A stretch of 64,000 nt of DNA from Pseudomonas sp. WN033 (GCA_002287035.1 NSKG01000006.1:62001-126000); one strand, 5' to 3'; positions 50,473 through 60,088 are shown, counted from the first letter of the stretch. Made by a program: numbers and translations. Notes: generated from the letters alone by a model not told the origin.

Positions 50473-53316
50473 TTAGTTCATCAGGCCCCGGTGCTCCTGC
50501 AGCATGGCGGTAAAGTCGGCCGCCGAAAGAGGCCGGCTGATCAGATACCCCTGCACTTCGTCGCAGCCATACTGTTTGAGATAGGCCAGTTGCACATCGC
50601 GCTCGACCCCTTCGGCCACCACGCGCAGGTCCAGGCTATGGGCCATGGCGATGATCGCCCGGGTAATCGCCGCGTCCTGGCTGTGTTGGCCCAGATCGGT
50701 GACGAATACCCGATCGATCTTCAGGGTATCGACCGGGAAGCGCTTGAGATAGGCCAGCGAGGAATAGCCGGTGCCGAAGTCGTCGACTGCCAGGCGAATC
50801 CCCATGGCCCGCAGTTCGGCGATATTGTGGGCCACCGCATCGACATGTTCGAGGAACATGCTTTCGGTCAGCTCCAGCTCCAGATACTCGGCCGGCAACT
50901 GGCATTCCTCAAGGATATGCTGGACCCGGCGGGCGAAGTTGCTCTGGCGCAACTGCTGCACTGACAGGTTGACCGACACGCAGACCGGCGTCGGGCCCTG
51001 GTGATACCAGTGGCTGGCCTGGCTGCAGGCTTTGTGCAGCACAGCATCGCCCAGGGCGATGATCAGCCCGGTTTCCTCGGCCATATCGATAAAGTCGCCC
51101 GGCATCACCAGCCCACGCTGCGGATGTTGCCAGCGTACCAGCGCTTCGGCGCTGCTGATGCTGTCGTCGTTAAGGTGCAGCTTGGGCTGGTAATGCACCA
51201 CCAGCTGGTTGTCTTCAATGGCCTTGCGCAACTGGTTTTCCAATTGCAGGCGCTCCAGGCTGTAGGCCCGCAGTTCACGGGTGAAGAACCGGTAGGTGTT
51301 GCCGCCCAGGTGCTTGGCATGCTGCATGGCCTGGTTGGCCTGGGTGATCATTAGCAGGCTGTCACGGGCGGTATCCGGGAACTGGCTGATGCCGATCGAG
51401 GCCGTGACCACCAGCTCATGGCCCATGATGCTGACCGGTTGGCGCAGGCCTTCGAGCAGTTGGGCGGCCAGTTCGCTGAGCTGTTCGAGGCTGGTGTCGC
51501 GTTCGACCAGAATCACGAACTCGTCGGCCGACAGGCGCGCCAGGGTATCGGCCTCGGGAGCCAGATCGCTCAGGCGCCCGGCCACCAGGCGCAGCAACTG
51601 GTCGGCTACGTCATGCCCAAGGGTGTCGTTGATGTACTTGAAGCGGTCCAGGTCGATATGTAACAAGGCCAGCCCGTAGCGGTACTGACGGGCCCGGCCG
51701 GTGGCTTCCTGCAGGCGCTGGTTGAACAGGTTGCGATTGGCCAACTGGGTCAGCGCGTCGAAATTGGTCAGGTACTGAAGCTGTTCTTCGGTCTGGCGGT
51801 GGGTGGTCAGATCGGCGAAGAAGCCGACCAGGTGGGTGGTTTCACCCTTGTGGTTGCGCACAACGGTCAGTTGCAGCCACTGTGGGTAGCGCTCGCCGCT
51901 GCGTCGCTGTTCGAGCAGCTCGCCCTGCCAGCGATCCTGGGTACGCAATAACTGGCTCAGGCGCTGGTAGGTGTCGAAGGTGTCAGCCAGATCATTCAGG
52001 CGGTAGATCGGCTGACCGATCACATCCCCGGCAGCGTAGCCACTGATCACGCTGAAGGCCTGATTGACCGCCAGAATATTCAGTTCCGGGTCGAGGATAT
52101 AGATGCCTTCGGAGGTGGCTTCGAATACGGTTGCTGCCAGCTGAGCCTGTTCCTGCTGGTGCTTGCGGGCAGTGATGTCGCGACGGGTGCCGATCATCCG
52201 GGTTACCCGGCCGCTGTCATCGCGGGCCACCGCCCGGCCACTGTCTTCGACCCAGATCCAGCGGCCATCGGCGTGCCGAACCCGGTACTCGATGCGGTAG
52301 GACGGGGTATTGCCACGCATGTGCCGAACCAGGGTTTCCTGCAACGGCCGCACATCGTCCGGGTGCAGGCGCGGGCGCAGATCCCTGAGCATGCTGGTGA
52401 CCGAGTCGGCCGGCAGACCGAAAATTTCCTGTAGATGGGAATGAAATACCTGATCGGTTTCCAGGTTCCAGTCCCAGAGCCCCAATTCACTGGCTTCCAT
52501 TGCCAGACTGAGCTGGGTTTCGCTGGCACTCAGGGCCCGGGTTGCCTGTTCCAACTCGGCGGTACGCTGACGTACCCGCTCCTCCAGGGCGTCATGGCTG
52601 TCTCGCAGATGCTGCTCGGCCTGGCGCCGCTGCTGGATTTCCCGGGTCAGTTGCTGGTTCAGTGCCTCGGCCTGTTGTCGGGCATCGTCCAGCCGCGCCA
52701 CCAGTGCCTCGTTGCGCTGATTGGCCCGGGCAGTAGTGATCGCCGAGCGATTGATGAAAGCTGCCGCCAGCATCAGGCAACTGAACAGCGCCAGAGCCAT
52801 CAAGCCCCAATAGGGGCTGGAAGGGTCGTCGCGACTCAACAGATAGATGATTGGCGGCAACCAGCAAGGCAGGGCAAAGGTGATGAACGCCAGAAACCGT
52901 TGAGCGTAGATAATGCTCACGCACAGACTGACCCCGGTGACCAGTCCGTAGGCTGGTGCTTGCAGACTGAAGTTGTCGAGCGGTACCAGGAACAGATGCA
53001 CATAGGCCATGCTCAGGCCGGACAGGGCATTACCCAGATAGAACAGCAGGCGCCAGCGCAGGCGCAGCTTGATTGCGTTGGAGGCTTGCCGGTAGCGGTT
53101 CACCAGATGGCTGCGCAGCAGCACCAGCAAACCGATCAGCAGTAGCCAGGCCAACAATACAGGGCGCTCGGTATGCTCCCAGACAAGCAAGCTGATGGCG
53201 CTGGCCGAAAGCAGGATCAACCACTGTGGCAGACGCGAATAGTGATACAGCTTATCGAGCTGGCGTAGGCGCTGCTCGGTGTGGCCACTGGCAAATGGGC
53301 TGGTGTCAAACGTCAT
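50473..53316 (-). CDS. membrane PAS-GGDEF-EAL c-di-GMP phosphodiesterase
   Basis: A 947-residue protein: membrane sensor with about five to six helices (residues 30-195), a coiled coil (about 200-265), two PAS domains (about 270-385 and 393-505), a GGDEF domain (about 520-680) and an EAL domain (690-940). The GGDEF motif reads SADEF, so cyclase activity is unlikely. The EAL set is intact (SSAEALVRWQHP, DDFGTGYSSL, KIDRVFV, AEGVE, GYLISRP), so it should degrade c-di-GMP. The ATG at 53316 has only a weak ribosome site; an alternative to 53418 adds 34 residues. Located between speB and uvrD. Confidence 0.9.
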   Translation of the reverse strand: MTFDTSPFASGHTEQRLRQLDKLYHYSRLPQWLILLSASAISLLVWEHTERPVLLAWLLLIGLLVLLRSHLVNRYRQASNAIKLRLRWRLLFYLGNALSGLSMAYVHLFLVPLDNFSLQAPAYGLVTGVSLCVSIIYAQRFLAFITFALPCWLPPIIYLLSRDDPSSPYWGLMALALFSCLMLAAAFINRSAITTARANQRNEALVARLDDARQQAEALNQQLTREIQQRRQAEQHLRDSHDALEERVRQRTAELEQATRALSASETQLSLAMEASELGLWDWNLETDQVFHSHLQEIFGLPADSVTSMLRDLRPRLHPDDVRPLQETLVRHMRGNTPSYRIEYRVRHADGRWIWVEDSGRAVARDDSGRVTRMIGTRRDITARKHQQEQAQLAATVFEATSEGIYILDPELNILAVNQAFSVISGYAAGDVIGQPIYRLNDLADTFDTYQRLSQLLRTQDRWQGELLEQRRSGERYPQWLQLTVVRNHKGETTHLVGFFADLTTHRQTEEQLQYLTNFDALTQLANRNLFNQRLQEATGRARQYRYGLALLHIDLDRFKYINDTLGHDVADQLLRLVAGRLSDLAPEADTLARLSADEFVILVERDTSLEQLSELAAQLLEGLRQPVSIMGHELVVTASIGISQFPDTARDSLLMITQANQAMQHAKHLGGNTYRFFTRELRAYSLERLQLENQLRKAIEDNQLVVHYQPKLHLNDDSISSAEALVRWQHPQRGLVMPGDFIDMAEETGLIIALGDAVLHKACSQASHWYHQGPTPVCVSVNLSVQQLRQSNFARRVQHILEECQLPAEYLELELTESMFLEHVDAVAHNIAELRAMGIRLAVDDFGTGYSSLAYLKRFPVDTLKIDRVFVTDLGQHSQDAAITRAIIAMAHSLDLRVVAEGVERDVQLAYLKQYGCDEVQGYLISRPLSAADFTAMLQEHRGLMN

Positions 53317-53535
53317 GATGACGTGGTCCCCTGAACGCTGAGCGTTTCTTGTTGTTACGTGTTGTCGTGGCTGGCCGAAGATCTGTACCGCGACAGTATC
53401 AGATTTTGCACCATACACCAGAGCGCTGATCCGGCCCAGCCTTTTTTAGTCGCTGCTTTGTAGCGCCAAAGCCTCTGGACCGCGGGCTTGGGCGAATTCT
53501 ACCGAGGGACCGGCGGTCGCTGGTAGAATGCCCCG

Positions 53536-55707
53536 ATGGATATTTCACACCTTATCAACTCACTTAACGACGCCCAGCGCCAGGCGGTCACCGCCAGCCC
53601 TGGGCAACAACTGGTTCTGGCTGGCGCCGGCTCGGGCAAGACCCGGGTGCTGGTGCATCGCATCGCCTGGTTGATCCAGGTCGAGAATGCCTCGCCCTGG
53701 AGCATTTTGTCGGTGACCTTTACCAACAAGGCTGCCTATGAAATGCGCCAGCGTATCGAGCAACTGCTTGGTATCTCGCCACAGGGCATGTGGGTCGGCA
53801 CCTTCCACGGCCTGGCCCACCGCCTGCTGCGCGCCCATTGGCGCGAGGCCGGGCTGGCCGAACAGTTTCAGATCCTCGACAGCGATGACCAGCAGCGGCT
53901 GGTCAAGCGGGTCATCCGCGAACTGGGACTGGACGAGAACCAGTGGGCGCCGCGTCAGGCCCAGTGGTGGATCAACGCACAAAAGGACGAAGGCCTGCGC
54001 CCGCAGCACATCCAGCCGGCCGGGGACCTGTACCTGACCACCATGCTGCGCATCTATGCGGCCTATGAACAGGCCTGCGCGCGTGCCGGGGTGGTGGATT
54101 TCGCCGAACTGCTGTTGCGCTCGCTGGAGCTGTGGCGCGACAACGCCGGGTTGCGCGAGCAGTACCAGGCGCGTTTCCGTCACTTGCTGGTCGACGAGTT
54201 TCAGGACACCAACGCCGTGCAGTACGCCTGGCTGCGGCTGATCGCTGGCAAAAATCCGAGCCTGATGGTGGTCGGCGACGACGACCAGTCGATCTACGGC
54301 TGGCGCGGCGCGCGGATTGAAAACATCCAGCAGTTCCAGACCGACTACCCCAACGCCGAGCTGATCCGCCTGGAGCAGAACTACCGCTCCACCGCACTGA
54401 TCCTCAAGGCCGCCAATGCGCTGATCGGCAACAACGCCGGGCGTCTGGGCAAGGAGCTGTGGACCGACGGCAGCGAAGGCGAGCCGATCGCCCTGTATGC
54501 CGGTTTCAACGAACAGGACGAGGCGCGCTATATCGTTGAGCGCATCGAACAGGCCGTTGGCGAAGGCATGGCCCGCCGTGAAATCGCCATCCTTTACCGT
54601 TCCAACGCTCAGTCGCGGGTGCTGGAAGAAGCCCTGCTGCGCGCCGGCATTCCCTACCGCATCTACGGTGGTCAGCGCTTCTTCGAGCGTGCCGAGATCA
54701 AGAACGCCATGGCTTACCTGCGCCTGGTCGCCAACCGCAGCGATGATGGCGCGCTGGAGCGGATCATCAACCTGCCGACCCGGGGCATTGGTGACAAGAC
54801 CGTCGAAGCGCTGCGCGAGCACGCCCGCGCCTGCAACGTCTCGCTGTGGCAGGCGGCCTGCGACATGCTCGATATGAAAGCCCTGCCCGGACGTGCGGCC
54901 AATGCGGTTCAAGGTTTTTTGCACTTGATCGAGGAGATGGCCCAACGAGTCGAAGGCCTGCCGCTCTACAGCATGACCCAACAGGTCATCGAACACAGCG
55001 GCCTGCTGCGTTTTCACGAACAGGAAAAGGGCGACAAGGCCCAGGCCCGGGTCGAGAACCTTGAGGAACTGGTGTCAGCTGCACGCGCCTTCGAGAATGA
55101 TCAGGCTGAGCTGGAAGAAGAGGGCAATGTGTTACTGGCCTTCCTCGCCCATGCTTCGCTGGAGGCCGGCGATACCCAGGCCGACCAGTTCGAGGACAGC
55201 GTCCAGCTGATGACCCTGCACAGCGCCAAGGGCCTGGAATTCCCGCTGGTGTTCCTGGCCGGGGTGGAAGAAGGCCTGTTCCCGCACAAGATGAGCCTGG
55301 AAGAGCCCGGCCGGCTGGAGGAGGAGCGACGTCTGGCCTATGTCGGCATCACTCGCGCCATGCAGCAGCTGGTGATCACCTGGGCGGAAACCCGGCGGCT
55401 GTATGGCAGCGAAACCTTCAACAAGATTTCCCGCTTTGTACGCGAGATCCCGTCCGAGCTGATCCGCGAAGTACGCCTGGGCAACCAGGTCAGCCGTCCG
55501 TTCGGGCCGAAGAACAAGCTGTTCCAGGCCGAAGCCACCGAAAGCACCGGTTTCGCCCTGGGTCAGCGAGTAGCGCACGGTCTGTTCGGCGAGGGCGTGG
55601 TACTCAACTACGAAGGACATGGCGCCCAGGCCCGTATTCAGGTCAATTTCGACGACGAAGGCAGCAAATGGCTGATGGTCGCCTATGCCAAGTTGCAGCC
55701 GCTGTAG
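53536..55707 (+). CDS. uvrD: DNA helicase II UvrD
   Basis: A 723-residue superfamily 1A 3'-5' helicase for mismatch and nucleotide-excision repair. Walker A AGAGSGKTRVL (residues 30-40), DEFQDTN motif II, GDDDQSIYGWRGA, RLEQNYRS and the C-terminal LMTLHSAKGLEFP and RLAYVGITRAM motifs are all there; the SH3-like end RVAHGLFGEGVVLNYEG-NFDDEGSKWLMVAYAKLQPL is typical of UvrD. Length and domain order are normal. Confidence 0.97.
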   Translation: MDISHLINSLNDAQRQAVTASPGQQLVLAGAGSGKTRVLVHRIAWLIQVENASPWSILSVTFTNKAAYEMRQRIEQLLGISPQGMWVGTFHGLAHRLLRAHWREAGLAEQFQILDSDDQQRLVKRVIRELGLDENQWAPRQAQWWINAQKDEGLRPQHIQPAGDLYLTTMLRIYAAYEQACARAGVVDFAELLLRSLELWRDNAGLREQYQARFRHLLVDEFQDTNAVQYAWLRLIAGKNPSLMVVGDDDQSIYGWRGARIENIQQFQTDYPNAELIRLEQNYRSTALILKAANALIGNNAGRLGKELWTDGSEGEPIALYAGFNEQDEARYIVERIEQAVGEGMARREIAILYRSNAQSRVLEEALLRAGIPYRIYGGQRFFERAEIKNAMAYLRLVANRSDDGALERIINLPTRGIGDKTVEALREHARACNVSLWQAACDMLDMKALPGRAANAVQGFLHLIEEMAQRVEGLPLYSMTQQVIEHSGLLRFHEQEKGDKAQARVENLEELVSAARAFENDQAELEEEGNVLLAFLAHASLEAGDTQADQFEDSVQLMTLHSAKGLEFPLVFLAGVEEGLFPHKMSLEEPGRLEEERRLAYVGITRAMQQLVITWAETRRLYGSETFNKISRFVREIPSELIREVRLGNQVSRPFGPKNKLFQAEATESTGFALGQRVAHGLFGEGVVLNYEGHGAQARIQVNFDDEGSKWLMVAYAKLQPL

Positions 55708-55789
55708 CCAAGGCTCTCGCCAACAAAACATCATAACCACAGCGCTGCCCACCCCCTGAGCGTGCGCAGCCACACGTTTGGAGCTGCCT

Positions 55790-56890
55790 ATGAAACGACG
55801 TGAACTTCTCACCGCCGCTGGCCTGGGCCTTGGTGCTGCCGCCCTGGCCGGTTGCCAGGACCAGGACAAGGCCATCGCCGAGGGCGGTGAGCACAGCCAG
55901 CAACGCTTTCGCTGGAAAATGGTCACCTCCTGGCCAAAGAACTTCCCCGGCCTTGGCACCACGGCCGAGCGCTTTGCCGACACGGTCAACCGTCTGTCCA
56001 ATGGCCGCCTGCGCATCCAGGTGTTTGCCGCCAACGAACTGGTTCCGGCCCTGGAAGTGTTCGATGCAGTCTCCAGCGGCACCGCCGAGCTGGGCCACAG
56101 CGCGGCCTATTACTGGAAGGGCAAAAGTGCCGCCGCGCCGTTCTTTACCGCCGTGCCTTTCGGCATGAACGCCCAGGAAATGAATGCCTGGTTGTACGAA
56201 GGCGGCGGCCTGGAATTGTGGCGTCAGGCCTATGCTCCGTTCGGTGTCCTGCCGCTGCCCTGCGGCAATACCGGGGTGCAGATGGCCGGCTGGTTCAACA
56301 AGGAAATCAACAGCCTTGATGATCTGCGCGGGCTGAAGATCCGCATGCCCGGCTTTGGCGGCGAAGTGCTGGCCCGTGCCGGTGCCACCACGATCAACCT
56401 GCCTGGTAGCGACATCTTCACCTCGTTGCAGAACGGCATGATCGATGCCACTGACTGGGTCAGCCCTTACAACGACCTGGCCTTCGGTCTGCACCAGGCC
56501 GCCAAATACTACTATTACCCCGGCTGGCAGGAGCCTTGTGCGGTGCTTGAGCTGACCATCAACCAGCGCGCCTTCGAGGCCTTACCGACCGATCTGCAGG
56601 GGATTGTCGAAGAGGCCGCACGGACCACCAACCAGGCCATGCTCGATGAGTACACCCGGCGCAACGCCGATGCCCTCAATACTCTGGTCAACGAGCACCA
56701 GGTACAACTGCGCCGGTTACCCGATGAGGTACTGGAACGGCTGCATGAACTATCGATGCAGGTGTTGGACGAAACCGCCAACCAGGACCCGCTCAACCGC
56801 CAGGTCTGGGACTCGATGGAAGCTTTCCGGCAAAAGGTCTGGGCCAACCATGCGCTGGGCGAACAGATCATGTACGGGTTGCGTGGTTGA
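55790..56890 (+). CDS. TRAP transporter substrate-binding protein DctP (TakP-like)
   Basis: A 366-residue periplasmic TRAP solute receptor. The N-terminus MKRRELLTAAGLGLGAAALAGCQD looks like a Tat-type signal with a lipobox cysteine. The mature part starts FRWKMVTSWPKNFPGLGTTAERFAD and has GLKIRMPGFGGEVLARAGATTINLPGSDIFTSLQNGMIDATDWV, characteristic of the alpha-keto acid/dicarboxylate DctP/TakP group, and KYYYYPGWQEP. The permease genes are at 60124-62054 on the other strand, 3.2 kb away. Preceded by GGAG. Confidence 0.88.
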   Translation: MKRRELLTAAGLGLGAAALAGCQDQDKAIAEGGEHSQQRFRWKMVTSWPKNFPGLGTTAERFADTVNRLSNGRLRIQVFAANELVPALEVFDAVSSGTAELGHSAAYYWKGKSAAAPFFTAVPFGMNAQEMNAWLYEGGGLELWRQAYAPFGVLPLPCGNTGVQMAGWFNKEINSLDDLRGLKIRMPGFGGEVLARAGATTINLPGSDIFTSLQNGMIDATDWVSPYNDLAFGLHQAAKYYYYPGWQEPCAVLELTINQRAFEALPTDLQGIVEEAARTTNQAMLDEYTRRNADALNTLVNEHQVQLRRLPDEVLERLHELSMQVLDETANQDPLNRQVWDSMEAFRQKVWANHALGEQIMYGLRG

Positions 56891-56902
56891 GCAGTTTTTT
56901 CC

Positions 56903-57481
56903 TCACCCGCCAAACACCGCCCGCAGCGCCTTCAGCGCTTCCATTTCCTCGTTGCTCAGCTCGGTCGGGGCGCAGCGCGGGTCGGTTTTCTGCAGGGCGC
57001 GCGACATGGCGGCGGTCAGCGGGATGGGATCGCAGCCGTGGCCCTGTTCGCAGATCATGTCGCGCTGCGGCTCGGCCTTGACGTGGCAGGCAAAGCAGTT
57101 GCCACCAAACTTGTTGTTGACGTCGGCAAAGCCGCGGGCACGGATGCTGGCGCCCTCGGCGCTGACGTCCAGTTCGATGAACTCCCAGTCTTTGGTTACC
57201 GGGCTGAAACCGGGGTCGCGCTTGACCATTACCTCGCTAGGGATCAGCTGCACCACCGAGCCGGGCGGGTAGACGCCGCCGTCGAGGGCGTTGGCAACCG
57301 CCAGAGTGGCTTCCAGATCGCCCTTCAGGTTGTCGACAAAGAAGCCGCGCACCGGGGTCATGTCGCGGATGCAGCCGAAGCTGTCGGCGCTGATCGGGTC
57401 GGCCGGTGTTTCGGCATGGGTGGTGATGGCCAGACTGGTCAGTGCGGCGGCGAGCAGCAGGCGGCTGTGGCTGAGGTTCAC
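56903..57481 (-). CDS. exported cytochrome P460-like monoheme protein
   Basis: A 192-residue periplasmic protein with signal peptide (residues 1-23, ending THAE) and a single c-type heme motif CFACH (129-133) after VNNKFGGN, the arrangement seen in P460-type cytochromes. The segment DWEFIELDVSAEGASIRARGFADVNNKFGGNCFACH fits the family, which has roles in oxidation of hydroxylamine or sulfur species or NO/peroxide defence; none can be told here. The gene starts 17 bases downstream of a perfect palindrome and is divergent from a MarR regulator. Confidence 0.75.
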   Translation of the reverse strand: MNLSHSRLLLAAALTSLAITTHAETPADPISADSFGCIRDMTPVRGFFVDNLKGDLEATLAVANALDGGVYPPGSVVQLIPSEVMVKRDPGFSPVTKDWEFIELDVSAEGASIRARGFADVNNKFGGNCFACHVKAEPQRDMICEQGHGCDPIPLTAAMSRALQKTDPRCAPTELSNEEMEALKALRAVFGG

Positions 57482-57497
57482 GGGGAGGCTCCTGGAT

Positions 57498-57517
57498 TTA
57501 TATTGCGTGCAATATAA
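57498..57517. promoter_or_regulatory. perfect MarR-type palindrome at the P460/marR junction
   Basis: TTATATTGCGTGCAATATAA is a perfect 9+2+9 palindrome lying 16 bases before the cytochrome start codon and 75 bases before the MarR start. It is AT-rich with a TTGC/GCAA core, typical of MarR/OhrR operators. Occupancy there would block transcription or translation of the cytochrome. Confidence 0.75.
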
Positions 57518-57592
57518 TTTGCCGAATTGGCCGTAGTGTCAACCGCTGGCGCCCGATAGAATGACGTCTGACTTCACGATGGACTCTGTTGC

Positions 57593-58078
57593 ATGTCTTC
57601 GCCTTCTCACTTGCACCTGCGCAACCAGATCTGCCTGGCCCTGTATTCCGCAGGCAATGCCCTGTCGCGGGCCTACCGGCCGTTGCTCGAGCCGCTGGAT
57701 CTGACCTATCCGCAGTATCTGGTGATGCTGGCGTTGTGGGAGGAGGATGGGGTGTCGGTGACCGCCATCTGCGAGCGCACCCGGCTGGATACTGGTACCG
57801 TGACGCCGTTGCTGAAACGGCTGGAGGCCAAGGGGCTGCTACTGCGTGTCCGCTCGGCCGAGGACGAGCGCCGGCGGGTGATCAGCCTGACCGACAGCGG
57901 CCGGGCGTTGCAGGCGCGCGCCGAGGACATTCCCCTGCGCATGGCCTGCCTGGGCGTGCTGACCCCGGCGGAGGGCGCCGAGCTCAAGCGCCTGTCGGAA
58001 ACCCTGTATCGCAATCTGCTGGCGCTGGAGCAACTGCGTGCCAGTTCGGGGGATAACCAGGACGGGCTGGCGGGCTAG
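57593..58078 (+). CDS. MarR/OhrR-type regulator
   Basis: A 161-residue MarR-family protein. The N-terminus LRNQICLALYSAGNALSRAYRPLLEPLDLTYPQYLVMLALWEEDGVSV closely follows OhrR, including a cysteine (Cys14) at the position of the peroxidatic cysteine of OhrR. The recognition helix region ERTRLDTGTVTPLLKRLEAKGLLLRVRSAEDERRRVISLT is typical. No ohr gene adjoins; instead a cytochrome gene is divergent across a palindrome. It likely responds to organic peroxide or other oxidants. Confidence 0.85.
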   Translation: MSSPSHLHLRNQICLALYSAGNALSRAYRPLLEPLDLTYPQYLVMLALWEEDGVSVTAICERTRLDTGTVTPLLKRLEAKGLLLRVRSAEDERRRVISLTDSGRALQARAEDIPLRMACLGVLTPAEGAELKRLSETLYRNLLALEQLRASSGDNQDGLAG

Positions 58079-58202
58079 CTCTGTCGCTGTTCGATGGCAG
58101 TTTAAGGCTGATCAATGTAGCCCTTGTGGAACACCCGCCCTTGAGCCTCTGCGGTCAGGTCGCTAAACTGCCGGGCTTTGTCACACTGCACAGGACGTAA
58201 GG

Positions 58203-59144
58203 ATGCGTAACCTTCTCTGCCTGGTTCTGATCGGCATGCTGGCCGGTTGTAGCCAGGATTTCGCCCGCCTGACCTTTGAAGAGTCGGCCCGCGCCGACCG
58301 CCACTGGAGCAAGCCGGCCTCCAAGCCCGAAGTCTTCGCTGCTTACAAGCAAGCCATCGTTGGCCAACTGCAGGAGCAGGGCATTGAGCCGACCAAGGTA
58401 TCGATGCGCATCGATCCGGACGACGATCACTCGGTGATCCTCAGCATCAGTAACGGCGGTGCACAGCCCGAGCAACTGCAGGCCTTTCAGCAGAGCCTGC
58501 AAGCGATTGTCGAAGCCCGTGAAGCATTGCCACTGACTGTGACCTTCAACCTCAGCCGTCAGCCCGGCGGGCAGGAAGAGGCAGAGGCTGACAGCGAAGA
58601 GCTGGGCAGCTATCAGTCTGAAATGACTCTGGGCAGGGTCGTGCTTAGCCACAGCTACGGCCTGGGCGACATGCTCGCCGCAGCCCTGACAGGCAACAGC
58701 GGAGCCAGAAGCTCGGTGTTCTGTAATATCAGTGTCAAGCTTGAACCCCATCTGCCATTCAACTACCTCGCCTACAAGCTGGACGAGGACAGCGAAGAGG
58801 GCCGTTATGTGGTTGGCCGGCGTAGCTCGGAAATACTGAACGCCGAACTACGGTTCAACAACGCCCGGCTGCAGGCCATGCTCGATAACGATGAAGTAGG
58901 CATCAGCCCTCCTGTCGAAAGCCGCGGGCGGGCCAGTATGTTCAGCGGCCGCCTCAACCAGATCGACCTGCAGCTCGGCCCGGTTGGCGACGTACGCCAC
59001 CAAAGTGGCAAGATCGATTCGATCGTTCACTCGCGACTACGCGGCGAATGCAGTGAGCTGGCCATCGGCCTCGGCCAGCCGTTCAGCTTCTATATGGGTA
59101 ACACCATCGACCGTCTCACCGCGGTCAGCGCCATCGAAGGCTAA
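58203..59144 (+). CDS. lipoprotein of unknown function
   Basis: A 313-residue lipoprotein: lipobox LAGC (Cys16) after a hydrophobic stretch (LVLIGM). The mature part has mixed charge, with a segment rich in Glu/Asp (GGQEEAEADSEELGS, about 125-140). A near-palindromic hairpin lies after the stop (59174-59189). I do not recognise the family. Its successor (59243) is a membrane protein of unknown function; together they might form an envelope unit. Confidence 0.65.
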   Translation: MRNLLCLVLIGMLAGCSQDFARLTFEESARADRHWSKPASKPEVFAAYKQAIVGQLQEQGIEPTKVSMRIDPDDDHSVILSISNGGAQPEQLQAFQQSLQAIVEAREALPLTVTFNLSRQPGGQEEAEADSEELGSYQSEMTLGRVVLSHSYGLGDMLAAALTGNSGARSSVFCNISVKLEPHLPFNYLAYKLDEDSEEGRYVVGRRSSEILNAELRFNNARLQAMLDNDEVGISPPVESRGRASMFSGRLNQIDLQLGPVGDVRHQSGKIDSIVHSRLRGECSELAIGLGQPFSFYMGNTIDRLTAVSAIEG

Positions 59145-59173
59145 GCGAGATTCTGATGGCGAGTACTGATCGG

Positions 59174-59189
59174 GAGTGCTTCGGCACTC
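59174..59189 (+). terminator. UUCG hairpin after the lipoprotein gene
   Basis: GAGTGC-TTCG-GCACTC, a 6-bp perfect stem with the very stable UUCG tetraloop, 30 bases past the lipoprotein stop and 54 bases before the next start. There is no T-run. It may terminate or attenuate transcription between the two unknown genes. Confidence 0.45.
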
Positions 59190-59242
59190 TCACTGTGCTT
59201 GTTGTAGCGCAGTAAACAAGGAATAACTGTCAAGGAATGGCA

Positions 59243-60088
59243 ATGGACAATATCAAGACCTTCGCAACCGGCTTCTGGGACAATCTGGATCTGCTCATGA
59301 TTGCCCTGACCACCACCGCCATGACCCTGCTGGGGCTGGTTATCGGCCTGTTTGTGGTCATTTTCATGCAGCGCCGCGGCTGGTTGGCGCGCAAGAATGC
59401 CTGGCACCACTGGCTGCTCAAGCTCTATTGGCTGGCGCTGCCTTGCCTGGGCGGCTTTCTCGGATTCCAGTACGGCATTCTGTCAACGCTGGAACAGCAG
59501 GTACACAGCGAGATCAAGCGCCAGCGGCCAGTGGTGGAAGAGATTGCGCTGGGCTTCACTGCCGAATATCAGGCCTATATCAGCCAGCAAGGGCCGCGAC
59601 TGGAGCTGGAGAAATATCGCAGTTACAACATTGAGCAGGTGCTGGCAGTGTTGGTCGACGCCTACCTGGCCGACGTGCCATTGGCCTATCTGCAAGCCAG
59701 CGATACCGCCGGGCCGTTGCAGCGCCTGACTCAGCGAGGCTGGGAAGCGTTACGCCGTGCGCTGCTGCGCGAGTATGTGGTGCGCCAGATAGTCGATAAG
59801 GTGATCATTCCGGCCGGGACCAAATACACCCGACTCGACGAGCGCACTTTGCGCGATCTTACCCAGTTGCGTTTCGATACACTGATGGACGCCGACGGCA
59901 TCATTGCCTTCGTCAATCAACAGGTCAGTCGCTTCATGCGCCAGTTCTACCTGATGGTGTGGTTGCAGGCACTGGCACTGCTGGTATTACTCGCAGCGGA
60001 AGTTGGCATTTCGTCCAGACTGGGCCAGCGCCGTCGGCGTGAAGAGCTTGATGACAAGCTACAGCCGACAGTGGCAACGGTCGGATAA
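59243..60088 (+). CDS. membrane protein of unknown function
   Basis: A 281-residue protein with two N-terminal membrane helices (about residues 14-38 and 51-73) and one near the C-terminus (LMVWLQALALLVLLAAEVGI), the middle being a helical soluble domain of about 150 residues, including TKYTRLDERTLRDLTQLRFD. ATG 59243 follows AAGGA with six-base spacing; 59237 would be too close. I do not recognise the family. It lies 98 bases after the lipoprotein gene on the same strand. Confidence 0.65.
   Translation: MDNIKTFATGFWDNLDLLMIALTTTAMTLLGLVIGLFVVIFMQRRGWLARKNAWHHWLLKLYWLALPCLGGFLGFQYGILSTLEQQVHSEIKRQRPVVEEIALGFTAEYQAYISQQGPRLELEKYRSYNIEQVLAVLVDAYLADVPLAYLQASDTAGPLQRLTQRGWEALRRALLREYVVRQIVDKVIIPAGTKYTRLDERTLRDLTQLRFDTLMDADGIIAFVNQQVSRFMRQFYLMVWLQALALLVLLAAEVGISSRLGQRRRREELDDKLQPTVATVG

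Noticed and set aside
53560-55017. 485-codon minus-strand ORF within uvrD
   Set aside because: Antisense to all helicase motifs of uvrD; typical of GC-rich shadow frames.
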